This document shows positions 1-12,272 of a stretch of DNA of 64,000 nt, piece after piece (the stretch's first letter is position 1; the number at the start of each line of letters is the position of its first letter). The translations under genes were made by a program, and so were the position numbers. The stretch spans positions 14,268,489 through 14,332,488 of the forward strand of contig OU744450.1 of assembly GCA_916610825.1 (NCBI GenBank), in the 5' to 3' direction. The stretch is from Haliclystus octoradiatus. Lineage: Eukaryota > Cnidaria > Staurozoa > Stauromedusae > Haliclystidae. The notes beneath the pieces were generated by a model. That model did no database searches. It was not told the origin of the DNA and saw nothing but the letters and a program-made list of their open reading frames with translations.

Positions 1-3000
1 CACCGCATTATGACTGCGAACCTGTGTGACTTACAGAAAGTGGAGGTCTACATTGATGACATTCTTGTGCACGGTAAAGATGAAGCATAACACAACCAGC
101 GTCTAGAAGCCGTCTTACGCAGATGCCAAGTCATAAATCTTAAGCTTAACGTTAAGAAGTGCAACTTCAATATGAAAGATCTGAAATACTTGGGACAAAT
201 TGTTGGTTACGAGAGTATAGAGCTGGATCCAGGTCGAGTCGCGGCAATTTGCAACATGCCTACCCCTGACAGCGAAGAAACACTGGGAAGACTACTAGGA
301 ATGGTCACATACACTGCTAAATTCTGCCTCAACGTTTCTCAGACACTGTCCACATTAAAGGATCTGCTAAATGATGATGTCACATTCCGTAGGATGAAAA
401 TCACACTCAGGCACAAGCCGAAATCAAAGCATGATCAGCACAGCACCAACTCTGAGCTGTTTGATGTCAAATCCCCAGTGACAATCTCTGTTGACGCCTC
501 TAGTCATGGAGTGGGAGCTATGCTACTACAAGAATAACAACCAGTTGAGTATGCACCTTGCACCAGGGGCGGATCAGTTTTAAAATAGGGTGAGTCTCGA
601 AACTGAAATCGGACAATAAAGGGGCGAAGCCCCGTCCATCTAGGGGGTGCGGGGGCATGCCCCCCCGGAATTTTTTTTGTAATTTCAAGCTCTTAGGAGC
701 TCTCTAAAAGCAGTTTGGTCTCAACTTTACTATATTGAAGCATTACTAAAACACTGGTCATTCAAGACAAAACACATTTCAATTTTTTGATTGATGATTT
801 TCGATTTCGTATATTTTTCAAACATTTTTTTACAAGGTCAAGATTAAGATTATACAAGGCCTTGATTTAATACAGTCTTCAGAGTATATTGATAATGTAG
901 CTAAGCTATTACAGTCTAAATTTTTTACATGTATAATTGGTATACCTGAAATTACAAAAAGAAAACTATATTGACGTGAACCATGTGTGAGAATGAGACT
1001 GAGAGACTCAACATTGACATCATGTGAGCTTAGATATATGTATCGAATATTAACCTCCGTTATTCAGCATAATCAAGTCCTTTCTCGAAATCTCGGACCT
1101 TTAACATATAGAAGAATATGTGTATTAAAAAAAGACAAACAGCACGATATTTCAAATCGCAAGGCTTTGACGGTCTGCCTTCCCCTATTTGCACATTATC
1201 ATGTACATGTTAATTAAACATATAAACCACCATGCTCAGTCTAAGGCTGTATGAATAAACAAACACAAACTTTACATAGCCATTCTAATCCGTGTCAGAA
1301 CCTTTAACAATAAATTAACAACATAACCAAACAAAATAATACGTACCTTAAAGCAGTGCCTAGCTCCTTCTTGGATTCTTAGTAATTAGCAGAAATGTAA
1401 ACAGTAAATGTAAATGTAAATATCTTTCAGCATGTAGATTTCCGAATTTACGATAAAAACATTATAAAATAAGATTTTAGCAAAGAAAATAGCGAAAAAG
1501 AAGACAACTTCGCCATAAGACGTTGCTGACTGTTGTTGATATTGTCCAAATTACCAGCCTTTCATATGTGCAGGGTATATCCAGCCAAATTTAACTTCGT
1601 AGCAAAATGTGTGTGCCACAAGCAACATGAAGATTTGTAGTTAAAGCTCCAGACTTTCTCAGACTTGTCCAACAAGAAATCGATAAGGCGCAGAAGTCTC
1701 TGACTAAATCGAGGCATGGTGGGTAAGTCTCAAAAATCACGGTCAAAACTCTGCTAACTATTGCTCTGCCTACGTCAGACAACGGTCTGCGAGGCCATTT
1801 CACAAGTCTCGGGGTAAGTCCTTTTGAAGCTCCTCTACGAGCCGCTCCAATCACACGCAAGAAAAATTTCGGCAGACCAATGAAAACATCAGAAAAATAT
1901 TCAAAATTTGCAAAAATGTAATCGAGGCTTCAGGGTAAGTCCTTTTGTGTATATGAAACCTCAATACCAAACAAACCAATGAACAACAAGTAAAATGTGG
2001 TGTCTGGACTGCGTGCAGCTAGAAAAGTCGAATAAAGTCACGAAACATTTCAATCCAAAATTTAGTAAATAAAATGAATTTGCTAGAGAAAAAGGGTAAG
2101 TCTTGGGACTTTTTAGACTTACCCTCTATCCGCGCCTGCCTTGCACTCTGACAAAGACACAGTAGCAATACGCCCAGTTTGAAAAGGAGATGCTGGCAGT
2201 ACAATTCGGAGTTTCACCAATACGCGTATTGACAACCTGTCACTGTAGTAACCGACCACAAGCCTCTGCTTGGTTGGAATGGAAAAACCTGTGTCAGAAG
2301 TCTCACCCCGCATTGCTCGGATGCGGCAATATGAACTTTTCCTAAAGTACAACCCAGGATCACAACTCACTCTAGCTGACACAATGTCCAGGGTATACCT
2401 GACTAAAGAACACAAGGATGGAACAGATGAAGAGATCAAAATAATATGCTAAGTTGTTACAACAGAGGCTAAAACAAATATTGCAGAAGCAACAGCCACA
2501 GACCCAACACTAAAAGCTGTCATCAACTTGCTCCAATATGGATGGCCCAGCAGCCGTAACCTCTTATCAGCATCATTCAAACCATTCTGGTCAGAAAAAG
2601 ACAATATTTACCTGTACAGTGGCATGCTGTTCAGGAATTCACAACTGGTTGACCAACATCTATGATCTCATCCACACTGAAGAAGATACACTGCGGTCAT
2701 TTTGGAGTAACAAAGTGCCTTGAGTGGACCAAGTCCGAAGTATACTGGCCGGGTTATGGCTTCCAAATCAAAGACATAGTGGAGACATGGTGGAGGCTTG
2801 TGGAATCCGCAATGCCAACCCTTCTGAATCGTTTACAATGTACCCCCGTACCACAATACCCCTATCAGATCGTCTCATCTGATCCTTTTGAGTTGGATGG
2901 CAAACAATACATACTTACCGTGGTCCTACATTCCAAATGGACCAGCGCAATCCCATTGAGCAAAGTCAAATCAGCAGACGCCAACCATACCTTGGAGAAA

Positions 3001-3592
3001 AACTTTGTGAATTATGGCATCCCTGAATTCCTAATTAGTGACACTGGTCCCCAATATGGAAGCCAAGAATTCCGAGAATTTTGAAGGTCTAGGGAAATTT
3101 CACATGTCACATTAAGCCCAACATACCCACAGTCAAATGGATCGGCAAAGCGCCACGTACAGAATGTGAAGGGGCATTTGAAAAAATGCACGAAGATGGA
3201 AAGTCTCTTTAAGAAACACTGATAGCAATCAGGAGCACACCGCTCGGCGACGGCTTTCCCTCGCCATCAGTTTTGTTGCAAGGCAGAGTACTCAGAAATC
3301 CTCTTCACAAAGTTCCACAGCTGTGGAGACCATCTCAGGTGATTAATGAGCTAGCAAAATGACAAGGAGTGGCACATTGGTACCAACAAAGTTCAGTAGA
3401 CAGACGATCCGCGCCTTGGCTCGGACAGGCAGTACGCCATTAGTTAGAAAGGGAGATGTTGTATTATTCACATCATATCGAGGCTAGTGCTGTTACAACG
3501 AGGCTAAGACCATGTGGCCAGCAAGGTAACCTAGAGCTCTGAAATTATTTCTCAGCTTGTTATACCCATTTGTGTTGTTGATCTTACAGTAG
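1..3592 (+). mobile_element. Degenerate Ty3/gypsy LTR retrotransposon (pol remnant), split by a hAT-type insertion
   Basis: The left part (1-555) encodes the end of a reverse transcriptase. The YIDDILVHGK catalytic motif lies at about 51-80, followed by an in-frame stop and then a KYLGQIVG motif in an open stretch at 172-537. The RNase H part resumes at about 2147 with FEKEMLAVQFG and continues to about 2452. Integrase follows (about 2676-3180), with a GHFGVTK zinc-region motif, a first Asp in SSDPFELDGK and a second in ISDTGPQYGS. The zinc-binding CxxC is lost (TWWRL in its place) and the catalytic Glu position reads Lys (SNGSAKRHVQ). The frame is broken repeatedly, so it cannot be active. 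The polypurine-like AGAAAGGGAGA at 3446-3456 followed by TG suggests the 3' LTR begins at 3457; its end near 3592 is a guess. The 5' part lies outside the window. Confidence 0.85.
564..2138. mobile_element. Non-autonomous hAT-type DNA transposon inserted in the gypsy RNase H region
   Basis: The 8-bp direct repeat CCTTGCAC occurs at 556-563 and 2139-2146. Between them the ends are inverted repeats: CAGGGGCGGAT at the left and, read from the right end inwards, CAGGCGCGGAT (10 of 11 match). Eight-base target duplication plus CAGGGGC ends is the hAT signature. Removing it rejoins the host reading frame ALTxTxxxYAQFEKEM of RNase H. Inside I see no transposase, only repeated subterminal GGTAAGTC blocks (near 1728, 1812, 1932, 2096 and inverted at about 2117) and a GC-rich palindromic patch at 617-670. 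It is non-autonomous, about 1.6 kb. Confidence 0.87.
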
Positions 3593-4574
3593 TATTATTA
3601 TATAACAGCATTCACGTCACTCCTCAAATCTTTTTACCACAAGGAGAGATAAGGCCCAACTGATTGAAGGATAATACCAAGTGACGACATGACATCAAAT
3701 TCTTTAAGATCAGCTGCTAAACGATATGCAGCAATGTCAATAATTATAGCAACATTCATACTTGCCCAGGATTTTCTTTTTGAGAGTCAACGTAATGTGC
3801 AGTATGATCTATCAAAGATGACTCTTCTAATGCTGATAGCAAGCGAACCTTAGTTAAAATATCAACCACATGCTCAGGTAGTAAGACATGGCTGATCCAT
3901 TTAATGACTTTTTTTGATTATGATTTCATCCAAAGTTTGTGAAATGTACGATGTCAAAATCCATCCAAATTAGCACTGCAACAACAGACTAATTGAAAGC
4001 ATTTGATATGTACTTGATGAATAGCATGACATCTATAAAAACTGATTATGCAACAGGATAAAGTAGATTAAGATTACATTAAAATGTCTACGTTTATATT
4101 TTATCTTAAATGTAAAACTTTTAATTAAAAAGATTCCTCTATTGTGTGTGCATATATTTCTTTCTTGATCAACAAGAACTTTGTGTCTGACTTTGTCGTC
4201 TTTGTCGATTACAACTGAAACAGTTGGCTTCATAAATTGTAATCATGCCACACACTGTATATAGAATAAACAAACAAACAACAATTAATTCACAACTCGG
4301 TAAAATAGTGTATATACTATATACTACATAGTAGCAAGCATTAACCTTCTTTATTATAAAGCCATCAGTTCTGCTCAAAGGAAATGGAACTGACCTAGCT
4401 GTCTACAGATGAAAACAGTTACCAAATGTTGATATCAATGATGACTTCCGATTATCAAGAGTCCAAAATGTGCGGACTCAATACTTAACGTTGTTAATCA
4501 TTAAATATATCGATATAGTCTTTTTGTTTGATAATATCAGTTGACTTTATTCATGTCTACAGCTCGCTTTGAAG
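3593..4574. other. Intergenic, no gene seen
   Basis: AT-rich sequence with only short random open frames. I recognise no coding, RNA or repeat signal here. Confidence 0.5.
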
Positions 4575-4610
4575 TCTCCATGTGATCCCTCCTTGCAGTG
4601 ACAAAGACAG

Positions 4611-4947
4611 AATTCAAAAATTAAACGAAACTTACCTGTAAGTTTAAGTTTGATTGGAATTCTGTCTGTCACCAAGCAAGGAGGGATTACATGCCCGCCC
4701 TGACCCCGCCCTAATTGACTGTTGAAATACTACGTAATATTGTTAGTCAATTGGAAGAATGTAATCGTACACTCCCAAAATAGGGAGTTTGGATTAATCT
4801 AATATCGCTGTAAACATGAATTTGGCTTTAAAAGAATGACGTTCACGCATGCGCAATGCTTCTCCATGTAATCCCTCCTTGCTTGGTGACAGACAGAATT
4901 CCAATCAAACTTCAACTTACAGGTAAGTCTCGTTTAATTTTTGAATT
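4611..4947. repeat. Foldback/MITE-like element with 83-bp arms
   Basis: 4611-4693 and 4865-4947 are inverted copies of each other, 83 bp each with only about two mismatches, around a 171-bp spacer. Each arm contains the self-complementary CTTACCTGTAAG-type centre. A third, shorter copy of the outer half (TGATCCCTCCTTGC, about 4580-4615) precedes the left arm in the opposite sense, so the left side can also fold on itself. No ORF and no clear target duplication were found. Confidence 0.8.
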
Positions 4948-6434
4948 ATACTGTATGTTCTACCTGATGACGAGAACATATTCTATCGCTTAGAGCAGAT
5001 TAAAGAAGGGGGAGTTTAGTGCACTAAATTGATTAATTAATGGGATTAAACGAAAGGGTGAAGAGTTTGCACAACCATTGTATACTGTAGAAGCACAGAG
5101 AAACAGCTCACTTGTATTCTACAAGTTCAATATCACAGAATGTATATACCACTGCTGAAGAAGATGTCGGTAATGAACAAACTTCAGAGCTAGTATCATT
5201 AAGGTTTGAATATTTCAGTAGAGAGTGTGACTTAAAATTGAATGCTTGTTTGAGTATCTCCTATCTAAGGCTTCTCGAATGCAATATTGGAGAGGAGCAA
5301 AACAGACACGCAAACACACATCATATTCAGTGCAAGATACCACTGGATTTCGGAGACATGGTGTAAACAGAAAACTCACAGAAGACTAGAGCAAGAATTT
5401 GATTAACTTTGATGAAGCTCAGATTAGCATTATTAGCTGATGATTTAGCATTCCAATTCAAGTTTCGCTTGGCATTGTTTGTTGTGTATTTATCACGTGG
5501 ATCAAACTTTGTTCTAGAGAGTTGTCAGTATTAATTCTATGGCCAAGTTACTGGCAATTGCAGTGTTTCAAAAATTGCATCTGAAAGTACGTTGCATTAT
5601 TGACTGTTTTGAATGCTTCACAGAGACTCTTGGACTGGCTGGAACAGTGTGGAGTGAGTATAAGCATCATTATACTTTTAAAGTACTCACTAGTACTCAT
5701 AGCAATAGCTCGAAATGGCAAAATATCATACGTTTCTCAAACATGTGGCGGTAGGACTACTGATATATTTAATATTTATGGTGTCGAATGGTGAATCTTT
5801 ATACTACCATTGCTCTAGCCTTATGATGAAATCATGGCTGATTGTTGATTCAAAATAGGTGACGAGCTATGATGCTTAGAATGGTCACTGTATGTATCCC
5901 ATCTAGTAAGGCAAATGCTTCCTTCAGATGTACGGAAGACCTCAAGCATTGCTAATGTTGCACCTATGTCGAGCAGGTAATCAGACGAGTGGAAGTGTTT
6001 CATTATTGAAGCATGAGTTACCCATCAGCCTCTTGACAGTTTTCAATTCACAGCATTCAATTTATGCATGCTTAATTTTTCTTGCTTTTATTTCAAATTA
6101 AAATTACGATATACTTTACTATTAATCACAATCCGGTGTAAATTATATGGGTATTATTATTACGGGATTTCCCTGATGGTATAAAAACATTTTAATATTT
6201 GCACCAATAATTATACAATAACAATTTTTCATACAGTCAAATAAATACATACATACATTCTTGAAGGTCAAGAAGAATTCAACAAATTAAAACTATGTCT
6301 AGTAGTCAAATTTGAAATGAAGAACTATTTGTATAACTACATCCGGTCTTGAAATGTGAGCTACAAATGAGCAGATTATAAAATATCGAATGATGCCATT
6401 AAAAAGTTATCATCAATTAATCGTTTTAAAATAT
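4948..6434. other. Intergenic, no gene seen
   Basis: Only short unsupported open frames (for example 5112-5366 and 5539-5794). No recognisable protein, RNA or repeat. Confidence 0.45.
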
Positions 6435-6719
6435 TCACTGCAAAACTTTATTTAGACGCTCCCCAAAAAATAAGAGTAAATTGAAAAATGTCGGTGCTGA
6501 ACTAGATATCCAATTAGTAAAAATTGGAAGATTTTTAAGTACACGATGGATTGCCATAGTTCTCGAAAACGTAGAGCGGATCTTGAAATGACCAACTAAC
6601 GTTCTAGCTTCTGCAAGTAATTTCTTTAGTGGTTTGTCATTACCCGATTTTATCCCATCGCCAATTATAAGGTTCAAATTATGTGCCGCACATCCAATAT
6701 TGTATAGTTTATGAATCAT
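6435..6719 (-). pseudogene. hAT-type transposase fragment
   Basis: An open stretch of 94 codons reads CAAHNLNLIIGDGIK near its start, followed by LVGHFKIRSTFSRTM. The C-x-x-H-x-L-N-L block and the following F-x-x-S segment are typical of the catalytic region of hAT/ZBED-type transposases. N- and C-terminal parts are absent and neither terminal repeats nor host gene structure are visible. It is read as a short internal relic. No link to the hAT pieces elsewhere in the window can be proven. Confidence 0.55.
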
Positions 6720-7072
6720 TTTGTCATTTACATTTGCCTTATATTATTTTTGATGTTGTCGTCGTTATGGTGTTGATGAGAATCCCTCCTAGTAACCCTC
6801 CTGCCAATCTGATGTTGTACGCGTTGTCATGTACACACGCGAACAAATTGTCAGCCAGTTAATTCATGTGTATTACACCGTGCCATCAGGTTAAAAGAGC
6901 ATCAAACCTTCATTCTGATAACATGCTTGCTACACAAGTCGCATTATACCTCAATTTTAATCATTTATCGCTGCTGATCGTCTTCGTCAACAACGTTTTA
7001 CTATACAACTTTGATCATTATGTTGAGAAAAAAGTGTATGATGCTTCAAGCTGTGCTTATTTATAATGTTAA

Positions 7073-8034
7073 AGGGTCAAAACAGACCGGGAAACCTTGC
7101 GCGCGCACACTTTGAATAGTCACGTAAAATTCAAACACTCGTTTCCAAACATTGCTTTGCCTCGTCTAGAATGCGTTTGTCGTAAAATATTTTTGAACCA
7201 TTCTTGAACAAGAGCTTATACTTACTAGCCTATACTTTTTTTCTAATCTTCGATAATTTTAATAACACGAATGCCAAGTTCCTGAAGAACCAGAACATGG
7301 TGGTAAAAGGGAAGGAGCAGGTAGAAGGCCACCGATAACTCAAGAGCTTTCACTTATACATCAGGATATCTGGACATGCCGTCTTGGCGATAAACCATAA
7401 TAAAGTTTTACCTAAATTTCGTGATTTGCAAAGACTGGTATAAGGAATGAATTTTGTCTAAAGGAACACCTGAGTGAAGATTTGATACTGTTTTCCTGTT
7501 TACAAACCTATCAATGCGAGATTCCTTCAAAGAACAAAAAACGAAGCTCCATTTTCACAACCTCAAATCAACAGCTTATTTATTTTGTATTTCTATTTTC
7601 AATCACACTTGATATTTATCGAACTTCGATCGAGATGAAATAAGCATCATATGTAGTTTCTGGACTCGTGGAATATATGAATTTCTACAGCAAATTAATT
7701 AAAATAGTATTTTATTATTGATCAATTTTGTCATTCCTTCGTGCATTTCTTTCTGTGGTTTGAGTATGTTTTGATAAAAATTCCCGTCTGTTTCGCATGG
7801 ATTGATGTTAATGTTTCACGGCCGTACATAATTACCATAGTTTTCATTATCCTTATTCAATTCGCATTGTTTCGCTCCAGTTTTCATGTTGTTTTTCAGA
7901 AATATTCATACATGAATTAAAAGGCTGCTACGGCTCAAATGAAATCATGAGGAATGCTATGACGTTGATAAGAAGGCTGCGAGACTCCATTTTGAAAAAG
8001 TTGAATGCAAAGGCTGCCGGTCTGGTTTGACCCT
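7073..8034. mobile_element. Non-autonomous DNA transposon with TTAA target duplication
   Basis: TTAA stands at 7069-7072 and 8035-8038. The inner ends are inverted repeats: AGGGTCAAAACAGACCGG on the left and AGGGTCAAACCAGACCGG reading in from the right, 17 of 18 identical. TTAA duplication is the hallmark of piggyBac-type insertion, though the TIR start differs from canonical piggyBac ends. A PIF/Harbinger element with a 3-bp TTA/TAA site is the alternative, since a Harbinger transposase relic begins about 70 bp to the right. The 962-bp interior has no transposase ORF. Confidence 0.72.
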
Positions 8035-8103
8035 TTAATATTATTATCAAAGAAGACTGAGACAATACATACTCCACATTCATGCATGTGTTTACCTCGT
8101 ACT

Positions 8104-8985
8104 CGTGGTTGGTGGGCAAATGCTGTAGCAACGTATTCCGACGAGAGATTCAAAAAAAATTTCAGAGTTAGCAGAAGTACCTTTGATTTGATATTGAGAA
8201 TAATTGAAAGTAGTTTAGCGAAGGAAGTAGTAATAGAAGAACCAATCCCTCCTGCTTTCAGACTAGAATTAGCTTTGTACCGCCTTGGTGAAGAGGTGAT
8301 TACTTCTTTACCATTCGAGAGATGGTTGGATTAAAACTTCTACCGTATCCACTATTGTTGACAAGGTAAATGGTATGCTAGTTTTTCTTTGGGGGGAGAG
8401 GCTGTGGAATCCTATTCCCCCCGCAAACCGAATTTCGCATGGAATCTAAGTAAAATTTACGGATGACAAGTTGCAATTTCCACATGCTTGGGCTTCATTG
8501 GACGGTTGCCAAATTTCTATTAAATGCTCTCTGGGGGAGCACAAGAAACCAAAGAGTATCACAATTTCAAGAATTTTTATTCCGTTGTGTTGATAGCATT
8601 GGTTGATGCAAATTATCGTTTTGTGGCTTCCAAGGAGATTCTCATGACTCCATTATTTTCTAATCAACAATATTATGGACTGATATCAAGGAAGGAAATT
8701 ACTTGCAATTTAGTCACAAAAAAGAGGGTGATGTTTCCATTCCAACGCTAATTCTTGCAAATTCTGCATTTCAAATGGAACAATGCAATATGAAGCCTTA
8801 CGGATCATCAGTAAATAAGAAAGAGAGATGCTTTAATTATCGCCTCAGCAGGGCACGAATAACAGCAGAGTATGCCTTTGGACAGCGAAAGGGAAGGTAG
8901 AGGGTATTGGCAAGAAAGTGTGAAGGTAGCCATTCAATGGAAAAATCTATTTTGGCATTTCAAGAATGACCTTTGTAGATAGGTG
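8104..8985 (+). pseudogene. PIF/Harbinger transposase relic
   Basis: Three frame-shifted segments read as a DDE_Tnp_4 family transposase in order. The first (to about 8332) has RGWWANAVATYSDERFKKNF and AFRLELALYRLG. The second (about 8488-8620) has WASLDGCQISIKC, holding the first catalytic Asp region, and EYHNFKNFYSVVLIALVDANYRF. The third (about 8725-8900) has PTLILANSAF, where the family usually shows a catalytic Asp in GDSAF and here Asn stands instead, then the FNYRLSRAR block and AYGQRKGR-like text followed by a stop. Frameshifts, stops and the altered catalytic position make it dead. Confidence 0.8.
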
Positions 8986-9671
8986 CCCACTTTATAGATG
9001 TGACCATCAAAAACTAGCAGAAAACCTCAATCGTTCATTTGCAATCTTCAACTTTTCTACAGGCAATGAAGATCAAATCACCTCATCTAAATAGATCTGA
9101 AAATAATAGACACTATTCAACAGCGCAATCAGACAGTGATCATTCACCAACCTGTAAACATCTTATTGAATCAAGGAAGTGGTGTTTATGTTTTGAGAAG
9201 CAGAAGGCATCTATCTGCAATTAATGTGGATTATGCTCCTAATGTCATGGAAAGGTATGAAACATTTAATCATTCGTTTGAAATAATTCAAATTTCAATA
9301 TAACTCTTTTCATTCTTACAGGGTTACTGAGCGTAATACGCACTGCATTTGCATATGCATATGAGAACCATCTTCGCCTGTGGAAAATAGTTTTAGTTGT
9401 TAGTGGCTGGAGGAACACACCACCAAGCTATCAGGACCTGGCTGAAATGGAGCAAATGAAACTGCACATTGCTCAATCTTTTGACATGACATTCAAGCAA
9501 TAATTAGCATTTACTTCAAATTCTGAAAAGTCATGCTATATCACATAGCCTGATAATTCAACAGTTTCCATTCAGCTGACAATTTTGCATAGTTTTCCAA
9601 CAGAAGGTGGAGAAAGTGCGATCGGACAACACTTGCTGCTCCACCAACATATCACGTAGGTAAAGGCGATT

Positions 9672-10115
9672 TTTCATCGATTTCAAACCTTTTACGGATG
9701 ACGAAGTAATAAAAACCATCAATTCTTTACCAAATAAACAATTAGCATCTGATCCATGCCGGACAAGAATGTTGAAACGAATAGCGAATGACAAAATTGT
9801 TTACTTGACCAGTATCTTCAATCGGTCTATCGCAGCAGGACATGTTCCTTTGCTTTTCAAAAAAGCAAATGTTACTCCTCTTCTTAAAAAAGAGGGACTA
9901 AACAGTAAGGAGCTCAATAATTATCGTCCAATATCAAATGCAAAGTTAGTCTGTGGCCAGCTAAAACATTGATATAATCAGACTGTTACCTATTGTTCAA
10001 TCAGCTTATCGTTTATTTCGTTTAACAGAAACATCTCTACTGAAAATAATGTCCGACATTATCATGGCTGCAGACAGTGGAAATGTGTCTCCCATGGTAC
10101 TCCTAGACCTGAGTG
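9672..10115 (+). pseudogene. LINE reverse transcriptase fragment (CR1/Jockey-like), 5' part
   Basis: The frame running through 9672-9972 reads FKPFTDDEVIKTINSLPNKQ, then DPCRTRMLK, IFNRSIAAGHVP, FKKANVTPLLKK and ELNNYRPISN. These are the N-terminal reverse transcriptase blocks of non-LTR retrotransposons in the right order and spacing. After a frame break, about 9975-10113 gives QSAYRLFRLTETSLLK and MAADSGNVSPMVLLDLS, the segment just before the first catalytic Asp. It is cut there by a hAT-derived segment. Start and 3' tail are missing. Confidence 0.85.
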
Positions 10116-10116
10116 A

Positions 10117-10410
10117 ATCCAATTATGTGAGGATGAAGAACTTGAACTCCATTATGACAACCTTGTTTTCAAATATGATAAAGATTTATCACCATCATTA
10201 TTTCGTGAATTTTTGACCTTCAAAACCTTCATGAAGCCGGAGTTTTTAAAAGTGGAGAAGTTGAAAAGTAAATTGAGTAACGAATTACTTATGTATACCA
10301 TTTCACATAAACAAGACATTGTAGCCGTATTCCCAAATGTTGAAGTCGCTTAAAGAATGTACCTTTCCATGATGGTTTCAAATTGTACTGGTGAAAGATC
10401 GTTTTCATGA
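10117..10410 (+). pseudogene. hAT transposase C-terminal dimerisation fragment
   Basis: The plus-strand frame ends with DIVAVFPNVEVA, a stop, then RMYLSMMVSNCTGERSFS. This is the conserved hAT C-terminal dimerisation block, in which NVxxALRxYL is followed by a GERSFS motif, as in ZMYM1-like hAT-derived proteins. Upstream codons from about 10126 (ELELHYDNLVFKYDKDLS) stay in the same frame. The piece interrupts one LINE relic and is followed by another. I found no clean terminal repeats, so how it arrived is not resolved. Confidence 0.65.
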
Positions 10411-10429
10411 ACATTTTTTTGCAGGGGCT

Positions 10430-11824
10430 ATGCCAAATTATACTGCAAATTGACCGGGAAAGCAAAAATTGTACATTGGGACCATGTTTACAACAACCAT
10501 CTGCACAATGCAAAAGCATTATGGAAAGCTACTGACACCCTTCTTCGTGATATGAAAAACAAAAATGGCTTTTTTAACATTAACGGCAAAACTATTTAAC
10601 CAAAGCTACAAAGCAACAATTGCTGAGGAGTTCAACTCATTTTTTTAAATGTTGGGTCTAACTTAGTCGCATCATTCCAAAAGTCTGAGAATAGATTAAC
10701 AAAGGTAAAAAAGATTAAACAAACCCTCTTCTTCCAACAAACAGAAAACGTATCAGAAACTTACTGTGCCACTTCTTTGAAACCATATTTCTTTTTCGTT
10801 GATTTTACTCTTAATGATTCTGATTTGAATTTATAGTGTTTCATTGGTGCCTCTTGATGTCCTAGATCACGTTTCTTATTCATGTCTCCAAAGTATCAAA
10901 GATGTCATTTTTGGTCAATTGACACATGTCATTAATCTAATTAATCTAAGTCATACCAATTTATAAATATGCTAACAAAACAGAATTTGGAAATTACCGA
11001 TTTTCTTTACTTACCACTTTTTCCAAAATACTAGAAAGGGTAATACATAACCAGTTTTATCAATGTTTTGAAACCTGTTTTACACCTTTCCAGTTTAGAT
11101 TCAGAACCTTTCTAGATTTGAAGAAGGCATATTTGATTCTGTGTCATATTCTATACTGCTTTCAAAGGTAACACACCATCGTGTCAAAAAGAAAGAGTTG
11201 GTCCGGATGACAAATTATTTATGCAATCGCAGCTAAGTTGTTTCGTACAAAGGGCACATCTCAACACCAATACCCATTACTTGTGGTTTTCCACAAGGAA
11301 GTATTCTTGGCCAGTTGTTATTTCTAATATTTATTAATGATTTCCTCAATCAACCTCTTTCTGTACAAGTTTATTCGCTGACGATACAACCCTTCAGCTT
11401 TCTAATCAAAACCATACGGATCTTATGGCCAATACCAATAAGGAATTAGCTAATGTTTACCAATGGTGTTATGATTACCAACCTACCATTCACCCTGAAA
11501 AATGTAAATATATGATATTTTCCCACACCAAATTGCTATACAAAAGATGCATCCGAATTATCACCAACAGGAGCTACCGTACCCACACAGAACCTCTACT
11601 AAAGCAACTAAATATTTTAAAACCAGCAGACCTGCACAAATTCACATCACCAATATTGCATCTCTCCTCCACAACACTATTCTGCAGACATGCCCAGTAC
11701 TCATTCACAGCAAATTTTCATTTACAGCCCACAAAAAAACGTAAAACTAACACTTTCCATGCTCTAGATTTTTTTTTTCGGGGGGTTCCATATCAACACT
11801 GGGAAAAGAATCTTGAGTCGTGTA
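10430..11824 (+). pseudogene. LINE reverse transcriptase fragment, second type
   Basis: Broken frames follow the order of a non-LTR element. About 10490-10600 reads HNAKALWKATDTLLRDMKN, a linker before the RT. About 11000-11100 reads LTTFSKILERVIHNQFYQCF. About 11285-11350 reads GFPQGSILGQLLFLIFINDF (RT block with PQGSxLGPLLF). The catalytic FADDT-like box near 11375 is damaged. 11425-11820 is open and encodes a thumb region (NKELANVYQWC, KCKYMIFSHTK) followed by the C-terminal RCIRIITNRSYRTHTEPLLK block. The 3' end is cut by the gypsy LTR at 11821. Confidence 0.8.
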
Positions 11825-11938
11825 GTAGCATCTGATATTATGCTAACCTCGTTTGTATATCTATGTTTTGTCAGTTGACGAGTGAGTTCAATTATACTTT
11901 TATAGACTCAACACGTGCTACTTGTTGTCTCTTGTACA
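11821..11938 (+). repeat. 5' LTR, followed by the primer-binding site
   Basis: Starts TGTAGTAGCATCTGATATTA and ends TTGTACA, with the putative primer-binding site TGGCGCAGTAG starting at 11939. 118 bp is short for a gypsy LTR. It differs from the 3' copy at about one position over the shared 104 bp (TTTTG against TTTCG), which indicates a recent insertion or gene conversion. Confidence 0.88.
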
Positions 11939-12272
11939 TGGCGCAGTAGATAATAAACTTACGAAATAAGTTCTGAATGAAAGTATAAAACATCGTTGTT
12001 ATATCCACAAAGATAATTTTCAAAGCATTGGTTGTTATTGGGCCGCAACGAAGCCATTATATCGACGATACGACGTTGGTTAAATCTCTTCGATAGCCGC
12101 CATTGTTGTCCTACCGCCTTTATGATTTATGGCCGTAAAATACAACATTTAAAGGAAAACTAAAGAAGAAACAGTCTTTCAAGGTGTGTTTGACATAAGC
12201 AAGATAGATATCACAGTTAAGCTTATCTAAAACACTGCAGAACAACAGTTGCAGCGTGTCCAAACATTCAAA

